Shown piece after piece: positions 39,001 through 51,413 of a DNA stretch of 64,000 nucleotides. The position numbers were made by a program, and so were the translations under genes. The notes below the pieces were generated by a model. That model was not told where the DNA came from. It saw only the letters and a program-made list of their open reading frames with translations, and ran no database searches. Numbering within the stretch: the first letter of the stretch is position 1; the number at the start of each line of letters is the position of its first letter. This stretch comes from Chrysomallon squamiferum (lineage: Eukaryota; Mollusca; Gastropoda; Neomphalida; Peltospiridae), in contig CM022670.1 in NCBI GenBank assembly GCA_012295275.1, forward strand, positions 32,821,938 to 32,885,937, given 5' to 3'.

Positions 39001-39906
39001 AATACATTTCATATGTTGGCCCTCCTTCAAAACCTGCCTAGTTGTCTGGCCCCTTCTCTCCAAAAGTTTGCTGACAACTGGCTTGTCATACAGTGAAAAT
39101 GCATCTTTAACTCAAAGTACAGTTAAATATCAATTTACATGAGTTTAAAACTGAATATTTCTTTAGGTGATAAAATACCTAAACAAAGAACTGTCACCAA
39201 GTTCTGCAGCAGCCTTCACCATGCTGTCCCATGCCTCAAACAGAGTTTCAGGTTTATACCACACCTGCAACGACATTATACTGTAGAGATGATGATGATA
39301 ATAATAATAATAACAATAATAATAAAATTAATGATAACAAGCATGAAAAATAATTCATATAAAAATGTAAACCATAAATTTTAAAGATTAAATTAAACAA
39401 GAAATGCATGTTATATTAATTATAAAATCATTTAATTAAATAAATATATCTTCAGTTAAAAATATCCGAGATAAACTATTAATACACTTTTGCTTTTGAA
39501 ATTTGCTAAACGTTTGAAATGAAATTACTTTATTCTGTTGAACTATATTACCAATAAATGATTTACTACAATAAAACCAATTAATAATTAATAAATAACA
39601 TAACAATAAAACTTTAAAAAAACAAATAGTATTTTTAACAGTAGAAAAATATAAGCAAGTATGAAGCTGGGATTTGCTTATAAACCTCACATACATGTTA
39701 TATTTATCATGCTTAAAAGTACACAGATACTAAAATAACAAAAACTAAGTTTAACAGTTTACATACTTGCACTAGCAGGAAGTTAATATTATCATGCAGT
39801 CTACAATAAATATGCAGTACTTACTTAGATATTAATGGTATATCACATACTTAATGTCTTTACTGTTTAATAATTGTCCACTCATTTTATTTTGTTTATT
39901 ATGGAT

Positions 39907-39942
<36 letters not shown>

Positions 39943-42900
39943 GTTTATTATTATATATTTTTTATATACTTTTTATTCATTTTAATTTCAATATTTTTAA
40001 CATTATTGATGTTATTAAGTTTGAGAAGATACTTACGCTTTCTGCATAAGAAAGACTTGGTAATCTTGTAATAAGAACAGTATTAAAATCTCGATGACCA
40101 GTAGAGCAGTTGTAAACACTACCCTACAACCACAGGTGAAACAAAAACAATATGTAGACTGCTAGACAATGCTAATGTTTAAAGCTATTTGCTCTCAGTC
40201 ACCCCTAAGCATGTTTCCAAGATAATAAAATAATACCCAGACATGTTAGAATTAATCTTAATTTCACTGTGCATGTATTTGATGCAGCTAGTATAAGCTT
40301 CAGGGCATGGTGGGCTGCCTTTATTACTTATAGCCACAAATGTTAAACTTGTCACCAGACCTCAGTGTATGTAAGAGCACCATGTTTGTGCTATTTCACA
40401 AAACTGCCTGAACATATTTATGGACCCAAAGATTATTACTTCAGTGATGCTATAACTCAAGTAACAACAACGTAACAACTTTTCTTTTTTGACCAGTGCT
40501 GACTGCAAGAAAATACCCAAGTGCAGAAATCTATGCTGAAACTTACTGACCACATATTGTAATTCATGTAAAATTAATGTTTCTTGTCATTTATTCAACT
40601 TTGTGGCTACAGTGGAACAAAGACTGACCATAAGTGAGATGAAAAATAATGCATACACACACACAAACCCACAAACTTGAAGCAACAGATAAAGCAGATT
40701 TTATCAACAAATTACATTTAAAAAGATGAAAGCATTTTAAGACTTAGGAGTCAGGGATATTTTGACATTACAAAAGAAAATTTGGAAAAGAATGTTAAAA
40801 AATACACTTTTATATTATTATTTTACTATTTTTAAAGCGATAACTGTATCTTAATTCAAAATGTTTAGAATTCTCCATTATCATTTGCTATTGCAAAAAT
40901 AAAATTATTATTTAAAGAAATCAAAAAGAAAATTAAATAAAAATGTTCTGTTTTAGATATTTCATAATGCAAATATTATTAGAACAAAAGAAAGAGCTGT
41001 GAAACCAAGCTTGGTTCAGATGTATTTAATTAACAAACTGTGTCTCCTGAAGTCTGTGTGTTTGCATTTGCAAGATTTAGCAGGTTTCCAGTAGAAAACA
41101 GCACACAGAAGTCTGCCGGGGACACTGTCTCTGACTCTGCTTGTACCCAGTACTTACATTTGGTCTCAGAGTTAACTTGGGAAGGGAGGTAACTGTAACA
41201 CTGTCACCATGACCTCTGTACCCATCAGTATAGTTGTACACACTTGACTTGTAATAAAAGAAAATATTTTTGTTGAAAAAAATTATATTTTAGTATTTAC
41301 CTTTGTTTTCTTTTTTTTTTTTCTTGTTGTTTTTGTTTTTTTAATTCATCATTAAGTGTAGAAAAAAAGAAAGTTTTTGGCTCCATAATTTGTCAAATAT
41401 GTACAATGCTATTAAAGTATTGTGAATAGCTTTTCCTCAGGATCTAAAGCAGAACAAAGATTTTCAGACAATTTAAATAATAATATTAACTGCAACCATC
41501 CCCTTACCAATCAGTGAAAAAAAAGAAAATGGAGATTTTTGTAATTTTTGTTATTCAGAAAGAGAGAGAGAGGAATAAAACAAAACAAAAAGGAAAGAAA
41601 ACAAAACAAAAAGAAAGAAGCAGAAAATAAACAAATTCTGATCAGGGTGTTACTAAAGAAATTTCCAAACAATACAGCAAACTACCTAACATTCATATTC
41701 CGTGAGACAAACTGAAACAGATAAATCTATGTATCAGTATAAATCATTGAATCAGTATAAATCTTTGATGGAAAACACCTTCTTAATCAGTTTTATAATT
41801 GTCTCACTGAATTGTGTTATATATCCAGAAGTGGTTTTATTCTAAATATGCTTCCTTCTCTTAATAAATTAATTGATATTAGTATAATCATTAAATATAA
41901 TTAAACTGTTGTATTTTTGTTTTTTAAAAATGTTTATATTTTGCAAAACAAATTTAAAACAATTACATTTTGGGGGGTTTGTAGCATATGCAGGAAAGTG
42001 CATAATGTTTTGGTCTACTTTTTGTCTAAAAAAATATGTTTGAAACTCAAACCCATGCTTTAGAGGAAATGTTTCTAAAAATATAAAGGAATTTACAGGA
42101 ACCCATGCACTTATGTTAATGAAAGCCAGAAATAAATATTTATAAGTAAATTAGAAACAATCCAACATGGCTGCAGTTTTGAGAAACAGCTGCATCAAAC
42201 ATGCACGGTGAAACAACCTACTCGCTGGTGAATGTGTAAAGAAGGTCGTTTGACAAAACCACCTTTCCCATGAAATCTAACAGTAGATTTGTAGCCATAG
42301 ACACTTTTCTAAATAAATAAATCAACCAAAAAAATCAGTTAAAATAAAATAACTTGCATTTTTTTATCATATAAAGCTGACATTTTAATCAAATGTCTAA
42401 AAATTGAAGCTATGATAAATGTAATAAGATGCTAAAACCATTAATTTAATTAAAATACATTAAATATAAAACAACAAATATATAGATATAATATATATAT
42501 ATATATTTACAAACATATTCATTATTAACAAAATATTTATTAATTTAAAGAAAATTTTGAAAACTGATTATTTAGTACAACATTCTAGCATGAAATAAAA
42601 AAATAATTAAAATTAAATAAAGATCAAATATTTTTCAGTGAAGGTCTTTGATTATCAATTTAATAGAATAAAAAACAGATACAATTTTTGTTAAATGAAA
42701 GGTTATATAAATCTGAGATAATATTATTAATTACTGAGTTTTTTTTTGTTTTTTTTTAAATATCAATAGTTTCTCTCTCTTTGTAAATAAATAAATAATA
42801 TTCCAATTACAGATTTACGAAAATTAAAAAATAAAATATAATAAACAATAATATTTGATTGTGGTTGTTTCTGTTCTTTTGTTGTTGTTTGTTTTGTTTG

Positions 42901-45458
42901 TTTTTTGTTGTTTTTTGTTGTATTTTTTTTAGTAATTTAAAATAACATTGGACAAATCCGATATCATGATGTATTGAAGTAAACACAAAATGTTTAACAT
43001 TTACCTTCAAAGCCTGCCAGGCAGATTCAGCATTTTCATCAAACATTCCATAACGCTGATGATGAAAAGATGAGATCCTGTTTGGATAAAATGTATGTAT
43101 TAGTTAAAATAAAACATAAGCTGAAACTGTTTTAAACAGGTCAGTTACTGCAGATAACAAAATCTGAGACATGTTTAAATCAATTATAGTGGGTAATTAA
43201 GTAACAACAATGATCTAAAGAAAAAAAAAAAAAAAAAAACATAATAAAGAAGGAACATGTCATATAATGATAGGCATGCATAATATCCATCAAAGTCACA
43301 TTAAGTGGGATTATTATCTATTACAAATAATCTGTATTACATCCATCAAAATCTGAATAGTAAAATTATACAACTCTAACATCTCATTAATATTATGTCC
43401 TGAACATTTCATCATTTCCACATCAGTTACCTAAAAACAACTGGTTATGCTGGAGTTAAAATCATGAAACAAGTCCTCTTCTAACAGCAATTTTTATTAT
43501 GTTTATGACTTTATTATTGAAAACAACTGAATGTAAGTCATAGCAATAGATGTTGGTAAGATCCAGCAGTTTCAGAATAGTCTAATCATACCCTTTAATA
43601 ACTTTATGAATGGTAACTTTAAATTTTATGTATTTAAATTTATAAGTAATAATGCTGAAGTTATTATTTATCTATCTGTCTGTCTATCTATCTATCTATT
43701 CTATCTGTATCTATATCTATATCTATATCTATACATATTCAAAGCTTCTTCATTAATTATCTAAAAACCCAGACAGTGCTGTTTTAAATCTTTCATACAG
43801 TTATCCTCACCAGTCAGAGATATTTCTGGGCTGTTTCCTCCAGGCATTTTCATTCATGAACTCATAAATCACTTCATTCTGGTTAATTCCTTCCGGAGTC
43901 AGTCCTGTTCCTACCATTGTGCTATTTGCAAATTTGCGACCAACAAAAGGACCCTAAAAAGAAAAAACACTATTGTGTTCTTTCTAATATATACATGTAA
44001 ACAATACAGAAATAATAACGAATCAATAATAAACTGACATATGAATTTGTTATTTGGTTTTTAAAGAAACATAAAACAACCATTAAAATATTGTTAATCA
44101 GTAACAGTTTTATTTGGTATTTTGTTTTAGTTTTGAAATTCTTGTTTCAAATTAATATATAATAATTAATATAAAAACCTTTTTTACAGCCAAATTTAAT
44201 AATAATAATAATAATAATAATTATAATTATAAGTCTAAAAATCCATAATAGGATTAATCAGAAATGGATGCTGCTTTTTATTTTTTTTATTTAGACATAA
44301 AGAAGCACAAGGTTATTAAAAAAATAATATTTTCCACTCACTGTATTAATATTATCCAAAGCTCCATACAGCTCCATTGTACCACCAAAGTTATGAAGCA
44401 TGCACCAAATAAATGGCTGTCCATAGAATGATTCTGTTCTTTCATAGACTGGAGCTAACTCAGCCTGCAGATCAAGAATTATCATCTTTCCCTGTAGAAC
44501 AAATCAATGACATAAAATAAGTTTGCATGAAGAATTAAATTTCATACTAGAAAATTAATGAATGAACATTTAACAAAAGTCCAGTGTGTATATATGTAAA
44601 ACAAAATTAATTAATTAAAACAAGCAAGTAAAAATTGTTTTTAGACCCAACCATAGATTTTATCAGTTGTTATAATCAAACAGTAAAACAAATATCCTGT
44701 GATACATCACAGAAATATTAGTCACTGAGGTTTTTCATTGTTTTTTTTCATCTTTCACATACCCGTGGAACTCCTGTTAACAAAGCTTTTATTTGTGGTG
44801 GTTTCCAGAATCCTCTTGCCATGAATAGCCAGCCTTGCATAAGCCTAAAAAACAGAATGAAATTTTTTCTTAGAAACGTAGAGAGAAATTTTTGTGTGAA
44901 TAAAGCAAATGTTTGTACATATAATTGTATTGATATCAGATTTCTATTTCATTTATATGGCATTCTTATAAAAGTTATGTCAATCTATAGCTTCCTGAGC
45001 CATCTAAATAATAATAAAAAAAAAAAAATAAAAATAAAAAAATAACAGTAGCAATGAAAATAATAACAATACTGGCAATAATAAAAAAGAGGAAATCCAA
45101 TATTCAATTTATCAAATTTAAATATTATTAAAAAAAAAAAAAAAAAATCATCACAGTAATTTATAAATAATTTTCTAAATAGTGGCATAAGTAAATTATT
45201 TGTTTTTAGTGCTTTAACTATAAATGTGTTGGTGCATAACTAACCAGATGGCTTTGGGATCACCTGCTACCAGTGCACCATAGACAGCTTTGGATGCAGA
45301 TGCCAAATAGCTTGGCTCACTGCAAAACAATTGAAAACATGAATCATAAATAAATATACAAAACTTTAACTAAAAAAGAGAAACATAATTTTTAAATCTA
45401 GTGTTAATTAGGTTCCTATTTTATATTAATCAGACAGTTACAAAACTCATTATCTCTG

Positions 45459-45523
<65 letters not shown>

Positions 45524-47974
45524 TAAACAACAACAAGAGCAGCAATAATACAAAATACTACTTCTCAACAACTATCTTTTCTTAAATAAGCTAAAAGCCT
45601 GAAATGTTTGTTATGGTCTTTTTCTGAAATATGTTACCTGGATTTTGGTTCCATTTCATTGAATGTGTCTGCATTGTAGATATGATCTATACCAAACTCA
45701 TTCTGCATCTACAGATAATTGAAAATTAAAATCTATTACTTAAGTGTATTCTCATTCTGCCTACATCTCCAATTAACTTTACACATGATCTAGTGTTACA
45801 TTTTTTATACACCATGTACCAAAAATATTAAGATCCATGTTTTCAAAATCATTAGTAAAATATCTCAGTTTCACTTTTAACTTTCATATAATTATTTCTA
45901 TAGAGTCTATTTCAAGAACTACAAATAGTTTTTAAGTGTTACAGATTTCATTAGTAATATTTAAATATGATTATTAAATATAACTGAACTGTATGGTTTT
46001 TACGAAAAATATTTTTATTTACATTTTATAATAAGCTTGATTTTTTTCATTAAAAAAACATTTAACATGTGATACTTACAGCTGTAATAAAACTTCCCCC
46101 AATTTTCTTAAACAGGGGATCACTGAAGTCAAGTAAGTATGTCCTAAAATAAAAAAATCAGTTTGAAAACCAGAACAACCCCAATCATTTAACTGTTTTG
46201 AGATTTGAAATTCTATGCACGTGTTATATGATAGTTGTCAAATTTCTTTACCATATTCTAAAGATAAAGAGATTTTTTCCTAGGATGAAATGAAATAGCA
46301 CTTATAACAAATTTATTATTATTGTTTGACTAATTATCACCTTTGCAAAAAACAAATAAAAACAATAAATAAATAAATAAAATGATGAAAAATAAACAAA
46401 AGACAAATAACACACCAAAAACAAACAATAAAAACAACAACATTACTGTGAATTACTGCAGTATAAAAATACAAGTAGAGGTATCAGTTAACACAATGCA
46501 AAAAAAAAAAAAAAAAAAATTGTTATTTTCTAGTGCCTAAAAGTAAGAGATCAGAAACATTTATTACAATGAAACTAATTTAAAATATTTTTATTTCATT
46601 CTTAGTCTAAATATTTAAAACAACAACAACAAAAACAAAAAACAAAAAATCATTTATATCAGCATCAACTTTTACAATTTTAAAATATAAGAAGAAAAAA
46701 GATTTTTCTTTTATAAACTTACTCTGAATAATTAGCACCAAAGTTTGACCATCTTCTAAGTCGAGTAACATTAGCTTTTGGAAAAACCCTGGAAAAGAAA
46801 GAAAAAAATTAAAAAGCTAAAGGTGAAGAGAAGTAATGTGTTTAATCTGGGATTTTGTTACAACTTTTATAATTTGATTTGTAAAATTAATGTGGCCACT
46901 AAAATGTCTGCTTACCTTGTAATGGCTGCAGGAACATGTCCGGCAAATCCAGGTAGTACAGGTATCATTCCAAGAGATCTCATCCTGTTCAGTATCTTGT
47001 GCTGCAGTATGAGCTGGTTGTTTATCCAGGTGAGGGGCAGAGGACCTCCCCATCCATGAATGTTACCCATTCTTGCCCTTGAAAATCAAACACTTTTAAA
47101 AAGCTATCATTTCTATGAATATGTATTTGCTCTGTTGCAGCATGAATTTTTCATAAATTTAGTTTATGTGTATTGTGAAGAAATTAAGTATAGGTAAATT
47201 ATTTTAAAGTAATTAGATTTAAGAAATGCCTATTTAATACATTAATAAACTTGATACTGGTTTATTTGGTTTGAGTTAGGCCACAGACAATATATGGTAA
47301 AATAAAGTATATATCTTCTTATTAATAATAGTAACATAATAACTATTTTAATGTGTGTCTTGTTAGTCAGTTTTATATTTAATTCCTCACCAAGCTAAAA
47401 ATGCTGGGCCTCCAAAGTGATCTTCCACATCCTTCCAGGTGAAACCCATAGACATGTACACCTACAGTACACAGAAAACATCAGTAGTACCTTCATATCA
47501 GTGTCAAACATAAGTAATATTTTTATTTAGGTATTTAAAATGAAATCGAACATGTTTTTCCAGTCCTAATTTTGTATAATGACATTTTATATATTAAAAT
47601 AAATCACAAAAACGTTAATCATAACATCTCTCTTCATCTCTCTCTGTTTGTCTCATTCTTTCTTTCTTTATGACTTACTCTCTCTCTCTCCTCTCTCTAA
47701 AACATATGTAACATTATAAAATTTTATAAATACACCAACAATGTGCATATGACCAATATTAGTGTGTACCCTTGAGAAAATTGCTTCTTGTCCTGTGAAG
47801 GCAAGTGGAAGATTGATTCCTTGGAGAGCCATCCAGTCAATCTCCCTCTGCCAGCGAGTCCAGTCCCACCACACAAAAGAGTAGCTCACTGTACACACAT
47901 TCTGATAGTAACGGAACCTGAAGATTAAAACTAATTATTTAAAAACTAATTTGTGTGTGTGTGTGTATACACAC

Positions 47975-48005
<31 letters not shown>

Positions 48006-49593
48006 CACACACACATATAGTGACTAAAAGTGAGCAGTAGATGGGTTGTAAAAATTTTAGTCATAAAAACTAATGTAATATTTGTCTGTATAGGATTTTA
48101 AAATAAACACATATACACACATATATATAAAAATATACAAACATATATATATAATCATATTGCTATTAGAGTATAAGAAAATGCACTAAATAATTATTTG
48201 AAGCTCTGTAAAGAGTTATAGTGATAAAAGTGCTATCTGCATTCCAGTGGTTGTTTTTCCATTGCCACTTGATACAGAGTAAATATAGTAATTTATAAGT
48301 GTACTGTGCACTTACTGGTCGTTAGACGTTATCTTGATGCCTCCTGAAGGAAGGTCTGGGAGGATGTAAGGTAGTCTAAGATTTTCACCTGCCCAGGTGT
48401 ATTGACAACCACAGTAATTCTTGATGTAGTAGTAAAAACCCATTGCAGCAGCCACTCCACTAGTCCCTGTGATTGTTACCTGGTTTTTACCTGTTGTTTT
48501 CAGCTGAAAATTTAGTAAAAAAAAGGTTACATGTAATAAAATAAAAAGTTAAAGATTTACTTACACATCATGGGAATTATCTATATGTAATTTAACTTAT
48601 TTCTTAAAATATATATATATTTTACAACTCTTCAGTATTTTTAAAAATTAAAATAAAATTAAAATTTTTCAAATGTCATAGTCTTATAAAAATATAATAA
48701 TATTAAAATGTAAAGGAATATAAAACAGATCTTTTAATGATAATACTATTAAAACCCCCATCAAAACATGATTATTATTTTCTTTATGAATCATATTTTT
48801 TATACTTATTTTTATTTTTATTTTCATTATTTATATTTTGTTACCTGAAAGGTGTCTCTGAAGGGTGGACCTATGTATGAATCTATTCTCACTGGAAACA
48901 TACTGGACTGAGTTCCTATCAGCCGGGCAAGCATTCCTTCCACTGCCGCTTTCTGTTCAGCTGGTGATGCTTTCGACCTGAGATGGTGTAAGGTCTCAAA
49001 ATCTAAAACAAAATTGAAAGAATATTAATTTATTTTCATTTTTATATTTCACAATTTCATTACAATTCATTTCACTCTTTTTATTTTATTTTATTATTTT
49101 TTATTTTATTTTATTGTTTTATTTCATTTTATTTTATTTTATTTTATTAATTTGCTTTATTTCAATTCATTTTATTTATTATTTGATATAATACTGAAAT
49201 ATTAATAAAACAAAATAATTTGTTCATATTTATTTGAGGGTAAATGTAAATTGTTTTGACAACAACAAAAAATGCTTATTTATAAAGATACAATACTGCA
49301 GCATGTACATATTTTATATATTTAAAATATAACCAACTAATAATTAATACAATAGTTATTTTAAATCATCAAAGTATGGCTAATTTTTTGTCTTTACTTT
49401 AATTACTTAATGACTAGCAATGGTTTTTCACCAAATTGCATACTATATGATAAATAAACATTAACTAATTTTGTTTTTTTTTTTTTATAGAAAATGTAGC
49501 TTTAATTTTTTTTAATATTATTTTTATTTATTTAGTTTTTTACCTGCAGCATCTGTTGTTGGCACCAGTGGCACCCCAAAAATTAACTGAAAT

Positions 49594-49627
<34 letters not shown>

Positions 49628-50266
49628 ATAAAATAAGAAAATAAAATAATAACAACAATAATAAATAAAAAGAAAAGAAAAAAATGGTTTCATTAAAATT
49701 AAATATTCGGTGCAAAACAAATGAATACTAATAAATAACACAAATTTATAAACATTAATTACAGCTCTTGTTTTTACATATCTAAAGTTAAAACATGCTG
49801 CCCTGGCTTTTTATATTCAAGTATACTCAACAAGTATAATAATTTGGGCTGTCAAATCTTCACTGAACGCAATAAAAAGTATAAAGTATAAAGAAAGGGC
49901 AATATTTTCCATCAGGTATAATGTTTAATGTTGTTATTATTAAAATACATAAAATGTCTGTATATATGAACAGAATACAATTTACATTACATTTATTATT
50001 TTTGTCAATTTAATGAACATGTCGTTGTTACCATCGAGATTATGAAGATAAATGACAAAGTTTTATTATCACTTTATAAAAGTTTATAATACAAAAATGA
50101 TTTTGATTGAATAGATAATCTTCAGTTTCGTTTTATGCGCAAAAAAAAAAAACAACAGCATTTAAATGTCAGTGATTTAAATCAGTTTTAAGCTGATGAA
50201 ATAATGTGTTTGTACGAATTCTAGTAATATAACAATTACCATAGCAAATGTCAAACCGAAAAACAT
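36032..50266 (-). CDS. NAGLU: Alpha-N-acetylglucosaminidase, complete gene
   Basis: Lysosomal GH89 exo-glycosidase that removes terminal alpha-N-acetylglucosamine in heparan sulphate breakdown. Exons (5' to 3'): 50266-50240, 49586-49544, 49002-48845, 48503-48316, 47917-47770, 47461-47391, 47077-46916, 46788-46723, 46143-46080, 45708-45638, 45319-45245, 44844-44763, 44491-44342, 43953-43811, 43077-43005, one of three alternatives (42308-42222, 41247-41158, 40123-40037), 39264-39179, 38817-38713, 38403-38217, 37830-37787, 37253-37196, 36649-36550, 36180-36032 (TAA). With one alternative exon the frame closes exactly at about 778 residues (human 743). Signatures: [38 protein letters not shown] (Glu about 327, probable catalytic acid), [28 protein letters not shown] (contains the probable second catalytic Glu), [12 protein letters not shown]. 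The start is the only ATG giving a signal peptide in phase. Confidence 0.96.
37787..38403 (-). other. NAGLU: NAGLU C-terminal helical domain exons
   Basis: Exon 38403-38217 encodes [20 protein letters not shown] and [11 protein letters not shown], followed by 37830-37787 ([14 protein letters not shown]). These match the conserved C-terminal domain of NAGLU. A 19-base direct repeat (gatgataattcaaaatgag) occurs twice just past the 38217 donor, at about 38122 and 38165. Confidence 0.9.
40037..40123 (-). other. NAGLU: NAGLU alternative exon 16c (87 nt)
   Basis: Acceptor tggttgtag, donor GTAAGT, phase 0 on both sides. It encodes [13 protein letters not shown]...[11 protein letters not shown]. It lines up with human SVYNCSG...RRPSL and keeps the NCS glycosylation sequon and cysteine. 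It is homologous to the exons at 41158-41247 and 42222-42308 and is the closest of the three to the human form. Confidence 0.85.
41158..41247 (-). other. NAGLU: NAGLU alternative exon 16b (90 nt)
   Basis: Acceptor attacaag, donor GTAAGT, phase 0 on both sides. It encodes [17 protein letters not shown]...[10 protein letters not shown]. It shares SVYN, an N-x-T sequon (NYT) and the (S/R)LP(K/S)L ending with its sister exons, and has one codon more. Confidence 0.85.
42222..42308 (-). other. NAGLU: NAGLU alternative exon 16a (87 nt)
   Basis: Acceptor atttatttag, donor GTAGGT (weaker than its sisters), phase 0 on both sides. It encodes [14 protein letters not shown]...[10 protein letters not shown]. 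It is homologous to 16b and 16c by SVY and the RPSL ending, but lacks the N-x-S/T sequon and the cysteine. Confidence 0.82.
43668..43732. repeat. (TATC)n tetranucleotide and related repeat
   Basis: Tandem TATC/TGTC units merge into ctatat units, 79 bases 3' (on the gene strand) of NAGLU exon 14. Confidence 0.85.
45460..45520. repeat. (AAT)n microsatellite in NAGLU intron
   Basis: About 20 interrupted ATA/AAT units between exons 10 and 11. Confidence 0.92.
47952..48018. repeat. (TG)n-(CA)n palindromic microsatellite with (TA)n
   Basis: A TG run changes directly to a CA run (gtgtgtatacacac), so one strand can fold into a hairpin, followed by TA and CA units. It sits 35 bases upstream (gene sense) of the NAGLU exon 5 acceptor. 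Confidence 0.9.
49080..49190. repeat. TTTTA-type pentanucleotide-like repeat
   Basis: Imperfect ttttattttatttta units in the intron between NAGLU exons 2 and 3. Confidence 0.8.
49544..50266 (-). other. NAGLU: NAGLU signal-peptide exons 1 and 2
   Basis: Exon 1 (50266-50240) is only 27 nt, nine codons: MFFGLTFAM. Exon 2 (49586-49544, 43 nt) adds [14 protein letters not shown]. Joined, they give a short hydrophobic secretory signal before [10 protein letters not shown], where mature NAGLU similarity begins. Both boundaries follow GT/AG (donor GTAATT; acceptor taatttcag). This matches the known lysosomal targeting of the enzyme. It also explains why the start would be missed by ORF scanning. Confidence 0.85.
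49598..49626. repeat. (CAA)n microsatellite
   Basis: About ten CAA units, lying about 10 bases upstream (gene sense, as TTG) of the NAGLU exon 2 acceptor. Confidence 0.9.
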
Positions 50267-50304
50267 CGCTTTTGTTTTTGTTATTAACCACCCACAAACC
50301 GGGA

Positions 50305-50312
50305 TCACGTGA
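50305..50312. promoter_or_regulatory. TCACGTGA palindrome, candidate CLEAR/TFEB-HLH-30 element
   Basis: An 8-base palindrome 39-46 bases upstream of the NAGLU ATG. The TFEB/MITF-class CLEAR core is GTCACGTGAC, and NAGLU is a known member of the mammalian CLEAR lysosomal network. Position and core match; the flanks (A..A) do not fit the 10-mer fully. Function is inferred. Confidence 0.5.
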
Positions 50313-50413
50313 ATTATCAGCTTTCAGAGTTATTTCCCCTCAATCAGAAAGGGAATTAATTTTCTTGAAGACTATTAATTTTTATTTATACTAGAAATGA
50401 CATTAAATTGGTG

Positions 50414-50451
<38 letters not shown>

Positions 50452-50854
50452 GATGAACAAATTATATTTAGGAAGAACAGTAGACAAAAGGTGTGTGTGT
50501 GTGTGTGTGTGTTATCATCAGTAAAATTATCCATGACTTGGCGTCAGTTCTGCAGATTTCTCCGAGTTTTATTTTGGCTTATATTTTGTGAAATAATCGA
50601 AATGAATGGAAAGATTTTTGAAATCCAGTGAGCACCTCAATATATAAAATAAAAAATAATAAATAATTTAAAAAATATAATAAATAAATATAAAAAACTA
50701 AACAATAAATAATTAATGTGTGTGCGTGCGTGCGTGTGTGTGTGCGTGTGTATATATATATAATACAATAATAAATAATTTAACATTATAATTAATAGAA
50801 CAAATAAATAGTAAAATAAAAAAATATTAATACTATTTTTGTTTTTAAATGATA

Positions 50855-50888
<34 letters not shown>

Positions 50889-51365
50889 TTCACAATAGCT
50901 TTAATATTAGTTTGCGATGGCAGAGCAAAAAAAGAAAGAAAAGAAAAATTAAATCCAGGTAGAGATCGATGGAAATCGTACTCTCCATACAAATGGCCAG
51001 AAGGAAATGTTATTCTGTCAGCTTTGGTCATAAAAACCAAATACCAATCGATTAATGAGCTGTATCAAAGAAAAGAACTGTCGCTCTTCATATAATAACA
51101 AGTATTTTCTTCAGAAAACATTTCGTCTGACTTGCTTTCTGAAGAGCTGATAAAGCCGATAAATCAATGATCACAGGGGATCACGGGAAATATCGGTTAA
51201 CTCCTTGGTTACTTGAACAGACAACAGTAGCATTAATATTTTTGTCACGGATCCGAAAGAATAGCCAGCCCTTGTATGACGAACCTCTACGCTTCGCTGC
51301 GTTACATTTTATAACGAAGTTTCTCAGCAGCTTTCTTCTGTTACTTTCTGGCGTCTGTAAGCGAC

Positions 51366-51413
<48 letters not shown>

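Noticed and set aside
38869-39142. Frames on both strands between NAGLU exons 17 and 18
   Set aside because: They lie wholly within an intron, include a TA repeat, and have no known similarity.
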